A stretch of DNA of 13,666 nucleotides, from contig CAMVLO010000084.1 of NCBI GenBank assembly GCA_947168365.1, forward strand, positions 1 to 13,666, written 5' to 3'. Numbering within the stretch: the stretch's first letter is position 1; each line of letters starts with the position of its first letter. Below are positions 1 through 7,038 of this stretch, one piece after another. The position numbers and the translations under genes are program-made. Source of the DNA: UBA3824 sp017541145. GTDB taxonomy: Bacteria > Bacteroidota > Bacteroidia > Bacteroidales > UBA3824. Under the pieces are notes generated by a model. It ran no database searches. It was not told where the DNA came from and saw nothing but the letters and a program-made list of their open reading frames with translations.

Positions 1-42
1 ATTTCCCCTTGAGGCTCCATCGGTATACATTATAATGTCCAT
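1..42 (-). CDS. rnhA: Ribonuclease HI, N-terminal fragment (runs off left edge)
   Basis: Only the first 14 codons lie in the window; the rest is beyond base 1. The minus strand from 42 reads MDIIMYTDGASRGN. This is the first beta strand of RNase HI, where the YTDGA motif carries the first catalytic Asp and is followed in the family by a G-N-P-G turn. RNase HI cleaves the RNA strand of RNA-DNA hybrids and acts in the cytoplasm during replication and R-loop removal. The ATG at 40-42 is a natural start because the Asp motif sits 5-10 residues from the N terminus in this family. A TAACTTTG promoter element lies about 30 bp upstream (72-79). The call rests on a short but very characteristic motif; the rest of the gene cannot be judged here. 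Confidence 0.8.
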   Translation of the reverse strand, partial: MDIIMYTDGASRGN

Positions 43-71
43 GTGTTATTAAATAAGTTTTTCTGTAAGTG

Positions 72-103
72 CAAAGTTAATATATTTTCTTCAACTATTC
101 AAC
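72..103 (-). promoter_or_regulatory. Putative promoter of rnhA
   Basis: On the minus strand TAACTTTG (79-72) matches the Bacteroidota -7 element TAnnTTTG. A partial -33 element (GTTG, 103-100) lies 20 bp upstream of it. The predicted transcript would start near 65 and have a leader of about 23 nt before the ATG at 42. The upstream element overlaps the last codons of the neighbouring glycoside hydrolase-like gene. The -7 match is good and the -33 match is weak. Confidence 0.4.
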
Positions 104-1654
104 TCTATCTTTTCTTCCGTACTTTATAATTATTGCATTCGACGGCTCACTTTCTACATGATAGCGGTTGAACGAGGTAATTTTGTAGGTATAATATTGT
201 TTTCTAAACAAAGATTTCCCTTTGGTGAAAAGCTGCAAATCGCAACTGTCGGTAAATTTCAGGAAATTACGCGGCGAAGGTTTGAAATCCGGTTTCTTGC
301 CTTTCACACGGTAAATCGAGTAAAAAACTGCGCTTCCTGCCGGCTGAATTGCTTTGCCGTTGTCTTTTTCCCAATAAACAAGATAATGTTTATTGCTCTT
401 AACAAGACCGGCTTCAGGTGCATCTGGACGGTTTTCCAACCACGGCATTCTTGGCATCATGGCATTGTGAGAAAAACATCTGTTTTTTACGTTTGTTACC
501 ATATTCATCGGATTTTTGGTAATTGTAGTACTACGATAAACAATCACACCTTCCACATTCGGAAATTTTCTGGTAATCATTATTTGATTTGGAATTTCGT
601 TCGGATCAGTCCATCCCGGCGTTACATTTTCCTGATTGTAAGCACCAAGCCCGATGTAAACATTTCTTCCGAAAGCATGACGATCCCACCAATCTACACA
701 TTTTTCAAACTGATTGTAAACATGATTGATATTCCAATAAATTTGCGGTGCTACATAATCCACCCAACCGTTTTTCAACCATGTTACCACGTCGGCATAA
801 AGATAATCGTAACCCGAAAGCGAATTTGTCGGCGAACCGTCGGGATCTTCTCTTTGATTGCGCCATACTCCCGCCGGACCTACTCCAAATTTTACCCAAG
901 GTTTTACTTTTTTTACAGCTTTGTAACATTGTTCGATAAAGATGTTAACATTATTACGACGCCAATCTGCCTTGTCGGTAAAATTGCCTTTATATTTTTT
1001 GAAAGTAAGATTATCATCGATTTCTACAATTTTTCGTTTTTCATCAACCACCGGATACGGATAAAAATAATCGTCAAAATGCACACCGTCAATATCATAA
1101 CGTGTTACAACATCAACAATAATTTTTACAAGATAATCTCTGACTTCAGGAATTCCGGGGTCAAAATATTTGCTGCCGCCGTACGTAAAAAACCATTCCG
1201 GCTTAGTATTGGAAATATGATTTGCGCAAACATCAGCATATTTTATTGTAGCAACAGCGCGAAAAGGATTGAACCATGCGTGAAATTCCATTTTTGCGGC
1301 GTGAGTTTTCGCAACCATAAATTCCAACGGATCGAAATACGGAACCGGTGCCCTACCCTGCTTGCCGGTCAACCATTCCGACCAAGGTTCGTATTCTGAC
1401 TTGTAAAAAGCATCGGCCGCCGGTCTTACTTGAAAAATCACGGCATTGTAACCCGCATTTTTATATTTACTCAAAAGACTTTCGTAATTATTTTTCAACG
1501 TATTGGCATCCGTAGTAGCAACATTCGGATAATCAATACGTTTGGTAGTAGCTACCCACACACCTCTAAATTCCCGTATCGTATCAGGGAAATTTTGAGC
1601 AATAGAGGTTGTTACATTCAGAAATAAAACAAAAAATAAAAATATATTCTTCAT
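95..1654 (-). CDS. Secreted GHL10/DUF187 family glycoside hydrolase-like protein
   Basis: This 519-residue protein belongs, by its motifs, to the family 10-like glycoside hydrolases (GHL10, DUF187; YngK-type). Members are exported, have a TIM-barrel fold and are thought to act on peptidoglycan-derived or other glycans; the exact substrate here is unknown. Residues 1-19 form a signal peptide (Lys, hydrophobic core, SIA before Gln20) with no lipobox Cys. The barrel starts at REFRGVWVATT (27-37). It continues with FHAWFNPFRA (124-133), DPGIPEVRDYL (165-175), DIDGVHFDDYFYP (187-199, acidic residues in the expected active-site position) and VDYVAPQIYW (298-307). Residues about 410-512 look like a fibronectin type III-like beta domain, a common C-terminal module in this family. 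The length is normal and no frame damage is seen. It is convergent with nothing and probably transcribed alone. Confidence 0.88.
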   Translation of the reverse strand: MKNIFLFFVLFLNVTTSIAQNFPDTIREFRGVWVATTKRIDYPNVATTDANTLKNNYESLLSKYKNAGYNAVIFQVRPAADAFYKSEYEPWSEWLTGKQGRAPVPYFDPLEFMVAKTHAAKMEFHAWFNPFRAVATIKYADVCANHISNTKPEWFFTYGGSKYFDPGIPEVRDYLVKIIVDVVTRYDIDGVHFDDYFYPYPVVDEKRKIVEIDDNLTFKKYKGNFTDKADWRRNNVNIFIEQCYKAVKKVKPWVKFGVGPAGVWRNQREDPDGSPTNSLSGYDYLYADVVTWLKNGWVDYVAPQIYWNINHVYNQFEKCVDWWDRHAFGRNVYIGLGAYNQENVTPGWTDPNEIPNQIMITRKFPNVEGVIVYRSTTITKNPMNMVTNVKNRCFSHNAMMPRMPWLENRPDAPEAGLVKSNKHYLVYWEKDNGKAIQPAGSAVFYSIYRVKGKKPDFKPSPRNFLKFTDSCDLQLFTKGKSLFRKQYYTYKITSFNRYHVESEPSNAIIIKYGRKDRVE

Positions 1655-1685
1655 TTAATCAACAGATTAATTCAATATTCAGTGG

Positions 1686-1693
1686 CAAAGTTA
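1686..1693 (-). promoter_or_regulatory. Putative -7 element for the GHL10-type gene
   Basis: The minus strand reads TAACTTTG, matching TAnnTTTG, 32 bp upstream of the start codon at 1654. No clean TTTG is seen at the -33 distance; the closest is a CTTGTG stretch about 20 bp upstream. The same octamer occurs in front of rnhA. Confidence 0.4.
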
Positions 1694-1779
1694 ATAATTA
1701 AAAACTAATTTTTCACAAGATTGATACAATAAAAAACAATTACGGATTCGATTTTCTCAAGCAATGATATTGAAAAAAA

Positions 1780-3216
1780 TCAATCATTCACAAACAAATC
1801 ATCCAATACAACCTCGTTCTGTACCACCGAACTATACATATTTTGTTTTACACCCAAAGAGGTAATTAAGGTAGTACGGAGCGATTTGGAGGTTTTAGTC
1901 TTTTGACGGAAAATTTCTTCGCGCTCGTTTAGTGTTTCGTAATACTTCTTGGTAACAGCATATTTTGTTTTTGAAAACTTCATTTCACAAAGATTTATAG
2001 TGTTATCTCTTCGGTCAATGATAAGATCAATTTGCGTTCCCTGAAGTCCTAACTCTTTATCCGGCAATGCTTTCCATGAACAAACATTCGTCACAACACC
2101 ACCTATACCAATTTTCCGCTTAATTTGACTGATATGATGAAGACAAAGAATCTCAAACGAATAGCCTGCCCACGCATTAATATCAGGCGAACCGATATTT
2201 TTTGAGAAAAATTGAGGATCGTTTTCACGACAGTTTTTACAAAATTTTAAGTAAAAAAGCGTATAAAAATCAATAACTTGATAAATCATATCACGCTCTT
2301 TTTTTCCAAACGAAACATATTTTCTGATAAAGCCACAACATTCTAACTCCCTCAATATCAAAGTTAAATTACCACCTTTTGACAGTTTGAGTTCGTTGGA
2401 AATCTCTTGTCGAGTCATACCTTTACTTTTCTTGGCAATACATTCAATGACATCAATTTGAAAATCATAATTTTTAAATAACGAACGAAACAAAAATTCA
2501 AACTCCCATTTCATAAAACCGTTTTGAGCAAAAAAAAGATTATCAATATTTTGAGGCAATCCAAGCCGAGGATCAATCATATCCAAATAATACGGCACTC
2601 CGCCCATCGTCATATAACACAAAGCAATATCAAAACGATTGAACTTCACATTTTTTGACTTCAAAAACATCTCTGTTTCTCTAAGATTAAACGGACTAAG
2701 CTCAATGGCCTTGGTAACACGATTGTGCAAACCGCCTTTATCCGCCAAAAAATTATTAATAATCCACGAAGTAGCTGATGCACAAACAATTAATTTAATT
2801 TTACCGTAAGATGACGCCCAAGAGTTCCAAAAGTACTCAAATTCAGACAGATAACCGGATTTGGGAGTATCAATCCACGAGATTTCGTCTATAAACAAGA
2901 TAACCGTTTCCTTGTTCAAACTTAAAATGTAGTCTTTCAATTGGTTAAAAGCTTCATGCCAAGTTTTGGGAACCTCGTAAATATTTTTAGAATATTGTCT
3001 GAGTTGTTCATTGAAAAGCATCAACATCTCGTCTTTTGACTTATTTAACGACCCTGTAAAATAGAAATCCAACTTACTGTCAAAATAATTTTTTATGAGG
3101 AAAGTTTTTCCTACACGTCGTCTGCCATAAACCGCAATAAGTTCTGATTTATTGGTGTTTATACAATCCTGAAATATCTGTTGTTCTTTTTCGCGTCCTA
3201 TGATGTCTTTCTGCAT
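1780..3216 (-). CDS. AAA ATPase, archaeal-type ATPase/DUF234 family with C-terminal nuclease-like domain
   Basis: The protein has 478 residues from the chosen start (MQKDIIGREKE). It shows GRRRVGKT (Walker A, 31-38) and VILFIDE (Walker B, 105-111). CASATSWI (about 146-153) lies at the sensor I position. A winged-helix region follows (about 265-300, GMTRQEISNELKLSKGG). The C-terminal region has QIDLIIDRRD (Asp397), then CEMKF (Glu411-x-Lys413), the D...ExK pattern of PD-(D/E)xK nucleases that defines the DUF234 end of this family. Homologues are common in archaea and Bacteroidales, often as several copies per genome, and their role is not known. The frame stays open up to 3279, but I prefer the Met at 3216. 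The family alignment begins right there (DIIGREKE), and a well-formed promoter (3245-3276) lies inside the longer version. Upstream is the palindromic repeat array. The gene appears to be transcribed alone. Confidence 0.85.
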   Translation of the reverse strand: MQKDIIGREKEQQIFQDCINTNKSELIAVYGRRRVGKTFLIKNYFDSKLDFYFTGSLNKSKDEMLMLFNEQLRQYSKNIYEVPKTWHEAFNQLKDYILSLNKETVILFIDEISWIDTPKSGYLSEFEYFWNSWASSYGKIKLIVCASATSWIINNFLADKGGLHNRVTKAIELSPFNLRETEMFLKSKNVKFNRFDIALCYMTMGGVPYYLDMIDPRLGLPQNIDNLFFAQNGFMKWEFEFLFRSLFKNYDFQIDVIECIAKKSKGMTRQEISNELKLSKGGNLTLILRELECCGFIRKYVSFGKKERDMIYQVIDFYTLFYLKFCKNCRENDPQFFSKNIGSPDINAWAGYSFEILCLHHISQIKRKIGIGGVVTNVCSWKALPDKELGLQGTQIDLIIDRRDNTINLCEMKFSKTKYAVTKKYYETLNEREEIFRQKTKTSKSLRTTLITSLGVKQNMYSSVVQNEVVLDDLFVND

Positions 3217-3244
3217 AATGCCAATTTTTTTATTGGTTACGCAG

Positions 3245-3276
3245 CAAAAATACGACATTGTTTTGGCATTGTCAAA
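3245..3276 (-). promoter_or_regulatory. Promoter of the AAA ATPase gene
   Basis: The minus strand shows TTTG (3276-3273), a 20-bp spacer and TATTTTTG (3252-3245). This is a full match to the Bacteroidota vegetative promoter TTTG-N19-21-TAnnTTTG. Transcription would begin near 3238 and leave a leader of about 20 nt before the ATG at 3216. This supports the shorter protein start. Confidence 0.7.
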
Positions 3277-3291
3277 CAATAGATGTTAAAT

Positions 3292-3446
3292 TTTATCCCT
3301 AACTATGTTTTTTACACCACTTAGGGATAAAGAATAGGGGGTATTCTTTATCCCTAACTATGTTTTTTACACCACTTAGGGATAAAGAATAAGGGGGATA
3401 CTTTATCCCTAACTATGTTTTTTATACCACTTAGGGATAAAGAATA
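3292..3446. repeat. Three tandem 45-bp palindromic repeats with exact 55-bp period
   Basis: Units lie at 3292-3336, 3347-3391 and 3402-3446, separated by two 10-bp G-rich spacers (GGGGGTATTC and AGGGGGATAC). Each unit has a left arm TTTATCCCTAA, an 18-nt loop CTATGTTTTTTACACCAC and a right arm TTAGGGATAAAGAATA. The only difference inside the units is one C-to-T change in the loop of unit 3. The stems are 11 bp in unit 1, 16 bp in unit 2 (3342-3357 with 3376-3391) and 12 bp in unit 3. The right arm of unit 1 (3321-3336) also pairs perfectly over 16 bp with the left arm of unit 2 (3342-3357), leaving a GGGGG loop. Two folds therefore exclude each other. The array lies between the helicase terminator and the ATPase promoter. 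From 3447 to 3550 I see only AT-rich DNA with no gene or motif. Confidence 0.9.
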
Positions 3447-3550
3447 ATTTTTTACAGTATAAATCAAGCAAATTTGTTATAAAAAAATGCAAAATTGAAC
3501 GACATCAACTCAAATATAATATAGGTTTCAGAATTTAAATATACCTTGCT

Positions 3551-3593
3551 TACAAAAAAAACGGATTGAGAAAAAAATATATCCTCAATCCGT
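3551..3593 (-). terminator. Rho-independent terminator of the DEAD-box helicase gene
   Basis: Read on the minus strand, ACGGATTGAG (3593-3584) and CTCAATCCGT (3570-3561) form a perfect 10-bp stem with a 13-nt loop. A run of eight T follows directly (3561-3554, sharing its first base with the stem). It sits 38 bp past the helicase stop codon at 3631 and upstream of the repeat array, so helicase transcripts should end before the array. Confidence 0.88.
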
Positions 3594-3630
3594 ACAATAA
3601 ACATATTACTAACCTTTTAAAAAAAAACTC

Positions 3631-5475
3631 TTATCTTCTTTTGCTACGACCGCCACGTTCTCTTCTTGAACCAAAGTTTTCAATGAAGAAATCACCGCCA
3701 CGACGCTCACGTCTTGAACTGAAATCATCTCTTCTGCCGCGTCTTTCACTTCTGTCACGACGATCGCCTCTTTCACCACGGTCGTTTCTGTCACCGCGTC
3801 CGCCTCTGCGCTCTGAGCGTGATGACTTTCTTTCTGATGGTTGCTCGCCTTTGGAAGATGCTGGTTCTACTGTTACAGTAATACCGTCAAATTCTGCATT
3901 TTGCATTGCATTGATTACTTCCTGTTCGTGTTCCTGATCTACCTCAAAGAACGAGAAGTTGCGCATAATATCAATTTTTCCGATTGATACTTCACGGTTG
4001 TCAACCACGCGGTTGATAAAGCCCATCATTTTGGCAGGCTGTACGTTGTCTCTTGAACCAAGAGTAATGAAAAGTCTTGAGTATTTTTTACCTCTTTCGC
4101 GACCGTTTCTGTCACGACGTTCACCACGTTTTTTGCCGCGTTCTTCATCAGAATCTACATTGATATCGGCAGCGTTGCGATAATAATCCAAGAATCGGTT
4201 GAACTCCATAGAAACGAATTTCTTAATAAGTTCGTCACGTGACATATCAGCAAGTTTTTCAGCGATTTGAGATTGGAAAACTCCGATTTGATCCTCATCG
4301 ATTTCTACATTACGCATTTTGTCGATAAGATTGAAAAGCTGAATTTCACAGATTTCACGACCGTTTGGAACTTGTTTTCTGATAAATTGTTTTTTGCACA
4401 ATTTTTCGATGTCTCTCATTTTGCCTTTTTCTTTCATGTGAATCAGCGAAATAGAAACACCTGATTTGCCGGCACGTCCTGTACGTCCTGAACGGTGAAT
4501 ATAAACTTCGGGATCGTCCGGAAGATTGTAGTTGATAACGTGCGAAAGATCGTTAACATCCAAACCACGGGCTGCTACGTCGGTAGCAACAAGAATTTGG
4601 AGATGTTTGTTGCGGAAACGTTGCATTACATTGTCACGCTGAGCCTGTGAAAGGTCGCCGTGAAGTGCATCTGCATCATAACCGTCAGCTATAAGTTTGT
4701 CAGCCACTTCCTTGCATTCCATTCTTGTACGACAGAATACAATAGCGTAAATATCAGGATTTACATCGGCAATACGTTTCAAAGCCTCATAACGGTCTTT
4801 ACTACGAACCAAGAAATACTGATGTTCTACGTTTTCAGCAGCAATATTTTTTGTAGCTACAGCAATTTCCTGCGGATTTTTCATATAATTTTTTGCCATG
4901 CGCTCGATATCAGCAGGCATTGTAGCAGAAAAAAGCAATGTAGTTTTAGTTTCAGGAGTTTCAGCGAGAAGTGTATCGAGGTCGTCTTTGAAACCCATTG
5001 ACAACATCTCGTCAGCTTCGTCAAGAATAAGCCATTGAATAGAATCAATTTTTAATGCCTTGCGCTCCATGAGGTCGATAGCGCGTCCCGGAGTTGCTAC
5101 TACAATTTGGCAACGTTTTCTCAACTGTTTGATTTGTACTTCGATACTAGAACCGCCGTATACAGCTACAACGTCCAAACCTTTCATTTTTGACGAAAAG
5201 TTTTTCAACTCGTTGGTAATCTGAAGGCAAAGTTCTCTTGTAGGACACAATACAAGTACCTGAGTATCTCTCACTTCAGTATCAATCATATTAAGAACCG
5301 GCAAACCAAAAGCCGCAGTTTTTCCTGTACCGGTCTGAGCTAAGGCAATTAAATCTCCTTGTCCGCTGATGATAAAAGGAATTGTTTTTTCTTGGATTGG
5401 GGTAAGCTGTTCAAAACCCATTTCAGTAACAGCTTGTACGATAGGCTCTTTCAAGCCAATTTCTTCAAAGTTCAT
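3631..5475 (-). CDS. deaD: DEAD-box ATP-dependent RNA helicase (DeaD/CsdA-like) with DbpA-type RNA-binding domain
   Basis: This 614-residue RNA helicase unwinds structured RNA; relatives act in ribosome assembly, RNA decay and cold adaptation. All core motifs are present: Q motif around Gln28, AQTGTGKT (46-53), PTREL (78-82), TPGR (128-131), DEAD (152-155), SAT (183-185), ATDVAARGLDV (297-307) and HRSGRTGR (327-334). Residues about 464-540 match the DbpA/CsdA RNA-binding domain (YSRLFITLGSRDNVQP onward). The last 70 residues are a disordered Arg/Gly/Asp/Ser-rich basic tail that should bind RNA non-specifically. The start at 5475 gives the standard short N-terminal region before the Q motif. 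The gene is monocistronic, with its own terminator at 3551-3593 and a long leader of about 115 nt, which would fit post-transcriptional control as in other cold-shock helicases. The symbol deaD is by similarity; rhlE or dbpA naming cannot be excluded. Confidence 0.93.
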   Translation of the reverse strand: MNFEEIGLKEPIVQAVTEMGFEQLTPIQEKTIPFIISGQGDLIALAQTGTGKTAAFGLPVLNMIDTEVRDTQVLVLCPTRELCLQITNELKNFSSKMKGLDVVAVYGGSSIEVQIKQLRKRCQIVVATPGRAIDLMERKALKIDSIQWLILDEADEMLSMGFKDDLDTLLAETPETKTTLLFSATMPADIERMAKNYMKNPQEIAVATKNIAAENVEHQYFLVRSKDRYEALKRIADVNPDIYAIVFCRTRMECKEVADKLIADGYDADALHGDLSQAQRDNVMQRFRNKHLQILVATDVAARGLDVNDLSHVINYNLPDDPEVYIHRSGRTGRAGKSGVSISLIHMKEKGKMRDIEKLCKKQFIRKQVPNGREICEIQLFNLIDKMRNVEIDEDQIGVFQSQIAEKLADMSRDELIKKFVSMEFNRFLDYYRNAADINVDSDEERGKKRGERRDRNGRERGKKYSRLFITLGSRDNVQPAKMMGFINRVVDNREVSIGKIDIMRNFSFFEVDQEHEQEVINAMQNAEFDGITVTVEPASSKGEQPSERKSSRSERRGGRGDRNDRGERGDRRDRSERRGRRDDFSSRRERRGGDFFIENFGSRRERGGRSKRR

Positions 5476-5597
5476 TTTGTAATCTTAAAAAAAAATGTGT
5501 AAAATAAAATCCAAATACCATTACCCCGAATAACATACCCTTTTTCAATAAATATCCGACGCGGGGACAAGTATTTAGTGCTTACTATTTAGCGGTA

Positions 5598-5605
5598 CAA
5601 AATTA
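5598..5605 (-). promoter_or_regulatory. Putative -7 element of the DEAD-box helicase gene
   Basis: The minus strand reads TAATTTTG (5605-5598), a match to TAnnTTTG. The -33 position (about 5625-5630) has no clear TTTG. If used, transcription starts near 5590 and the mRNA has a leader of about 115 nt before the ATG at 5475. The element lies back to back with the plus-strand promoter of the YihY-type gene. Confidence 0.45.
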
Positions 5606-5644
5606 CACTTATTTTTCTGCGGAATATGTTAAAAAAAAGGTATT

Positions 5645-5674
5645 TTTGTCTTAATATTAAATTTCATAAATTTG
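5645..5674 (+). promoter_or_regulatory. Promoter of the YihY-type/ABC gene pair
   Basis: TTTG (5645-5648), an 18-bp spacer and TAAATTTG (5667-5674) match the Bacteroidota promoter. The predicted start near 5681 leaves about 22 nt of A-rich leader before the ATG at 5703. Confidence 0.65.
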
Positions 5675-5702
5675 CAACGAAATTTTTTTAAACTGAAACA
5701 CA

Positions 5703-7028
5703 ATGGCAAATATCGGAGACAAATTAACAAAATGGCAAAAATTTTTGCTGAAAGATATCTGGAAAATGGAAACCAACGACTTCAGCAAAAGCAAACGTCA
5801 TACCTATAGTATTCTGAAAATCATTATTATAGCTGTAAAAGGCTTTATAGAAAACGGATGTTCGGTGCGAGCCTCGGCTCTTACATATTTTTCGCTTTTG
5901 TCGGTAGTTCCGATATTGGCTTTGGCGTTTGCAATTGCAAAAGGATTTGGTTTGGAACAGCTTGTAGAACGTTTTATAATGAACACTTTTGCTACAAGTC
6001 CTGATACAGCAAACTACCTTATCTCGTTTTCATCCAGCATGTTGGAAGATACCAAAGGCGGTGTAATTGCCGGTGTTGGTATTGTAATGCTCATGTATTC
6101 GGTTTTCAAATTGTTAAGCAGTATCGAAGAGGCTTTCAATTACATGTGGAATATCAAGAAAAACCGTCCGCTACTAAGAAAAGTTACTGATTATATTACA
6201 ATTATGATTTTTGCACCGATTATGCTGATTGTAGCATCAAGTGCAACATTCTTTTTAAGATCGCAACTTCATGATACATTTTCGGGTTATCTTTCGCCGG
6301 TATCCGAAATCATCATGAAACTTTTACCGTGGATTTTGATGACCATTGTTTTTACATTAATTTATTTGATAATGCCAAACACCAAGGTACAAATAAAATC
6401 AGCGATAATTTCGGGAGTTGTTACGGGATTGGCATTTCAAATTTGGCAATGGATATTTGTAACATTCCAAATCGGTGCAAGCAATTATGGTGCAATTTAC
6501 GGTAGTTTCGCAGCATTACCGTTATTCTTGATGTGGCTGCAAACCTCATGGATTATTGTGTTGATCGGTTGTGAGCTTACGTATTCTGTACAAAATGTTA
6601 ACCTCTATACAACAGAACGTTCTACCGCGAATATCAGTCCAAGACTTCAAAAACGTGTTGCACTGCTGATTATGACAAATATCATAAAGGATTTTGAAAA
6701 AGGCGAAAAACCCAAAGATGCTGCTACTTGGAGCGAAGAACTGAAAATTTCTCAGAAACTTTTCTTATACATCGCCCAAAAACTCCAAGAAGTAAAACTT
6801 TTGGCAGAAATCAAAGAAGATAAATTTGAATCTCAGATTTTTATACCGGCAATGGATATCAACAAAATCTCGATAAGCACCATTTGTGAAAAGTTGGAAG
6901 CATTGGGAGAAGACGAAGATTTCCCGATTCAAATCGGTAAAGACTTCAAAAAAATTGATGACCTTTGTCATGACAACGAAATTCAAAACAATGAAAAACT
7001 CAGCAAAATGCTGTTGAAAGACTTTTGA
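5703..7028 (+). CDS. YihY/BrkB family inner-membrane protein
   Basis: This 441-residue protein matches the YihY/BrkB (formerly 'ribonuclease BN') membrane family. The RNase label is historical and not supported; the molecular function is unknown, though a transport role is often suggested. Six hydrophobic helices are visible at about 57-80, 120-141, 163-185, 203-224, 232-255 and 268-291. Family signatures include ASALTYFSLLSVVPILAL (57-74) and NYGAIYGSFAALPLFLMWL (261-279). The C-terminal part (about 300-441) is soluble and longer than in the enterobacterial protein. It contains a stretch (about 335-400) that reads like a winged-helix domain. The next gene begins 10 bp after the stop, so the two are almost certainly co-transcribed from the promoter at 5645. 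Confidence 0.9.
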   Translation: MANIGDKLTKWQKFLLKDIWKMETNDFSKSKRHTYSILKIIIIAVKGFIENGCSVRASALTYFSLLSVVPILALAFAIAKGFGLEQLVERFIMNTFATSPDTANYLISFSSSMLEDTKGGVIAGVGIVMLMYSVFKLLSSIEEAFNYMWNIKKNRPLLRKVTDYITIMIFAPIMLIVASSATFFLRSQLHDTFSGYLSPVSEIIMKLLPWILMTIVFTLIYLIMPNTKVQIKSAIISGVVTGLAFQIWQWIFVTFQIGASNYGAIYGSFAALPLFLMWLQTSWIIVLIGCELTYSVQNVNLYTTERSTANISPRLQKRVALLIMTNIIKDFEKGEKPKDAATWSEELKISQKLFLYIAQKLQEVKLLAEIKEDKFESQIFIPAMDINKISISTICEKLEALGEDEDFPIQIGKDFKKIDDLCHDNEIQNNEKLSKMLLKDF

Positions 7029-7038
7029 TAAAAAAAAG

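Noticed and set aside
158..1399. 413-codon open frame on the plus strand
   Set aside because: It is the antisense of the GHL10-type gene, rich in Ile, Phe, Cys and Arg, with no domain pattern.
1655..1670. Regulatory hairpin TTAATC-AACA-GATTAA next to the GHL10-type start codon
   Set aside because: Six mostly A-T pairs are expected by chance in this AT-rich DNA and would be unstable.
1763..1788. Terminator after the ATPase gene
   Set aside because: AATGATATTGA and TCAATCATT form a bulged AT-rich hairpin, but it overlaps the end of the coding region and no T-run follows on the minus strand.
3292..3446. CRISPR array
   Set aside because: Spacers are only 10 bp and similar to each other, the repeats are 45 bp with long palindromic arms, and there are no cas genes nearby.
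3566..3937. 123-codon plus-strand frame opposite the helicase tail
   Set aside because: It is the antisense of the Arg/Gly-rich repeats, which gives an Arg/Ser/Leu/Pro low-complexity reading, and it starts inside the terminator.
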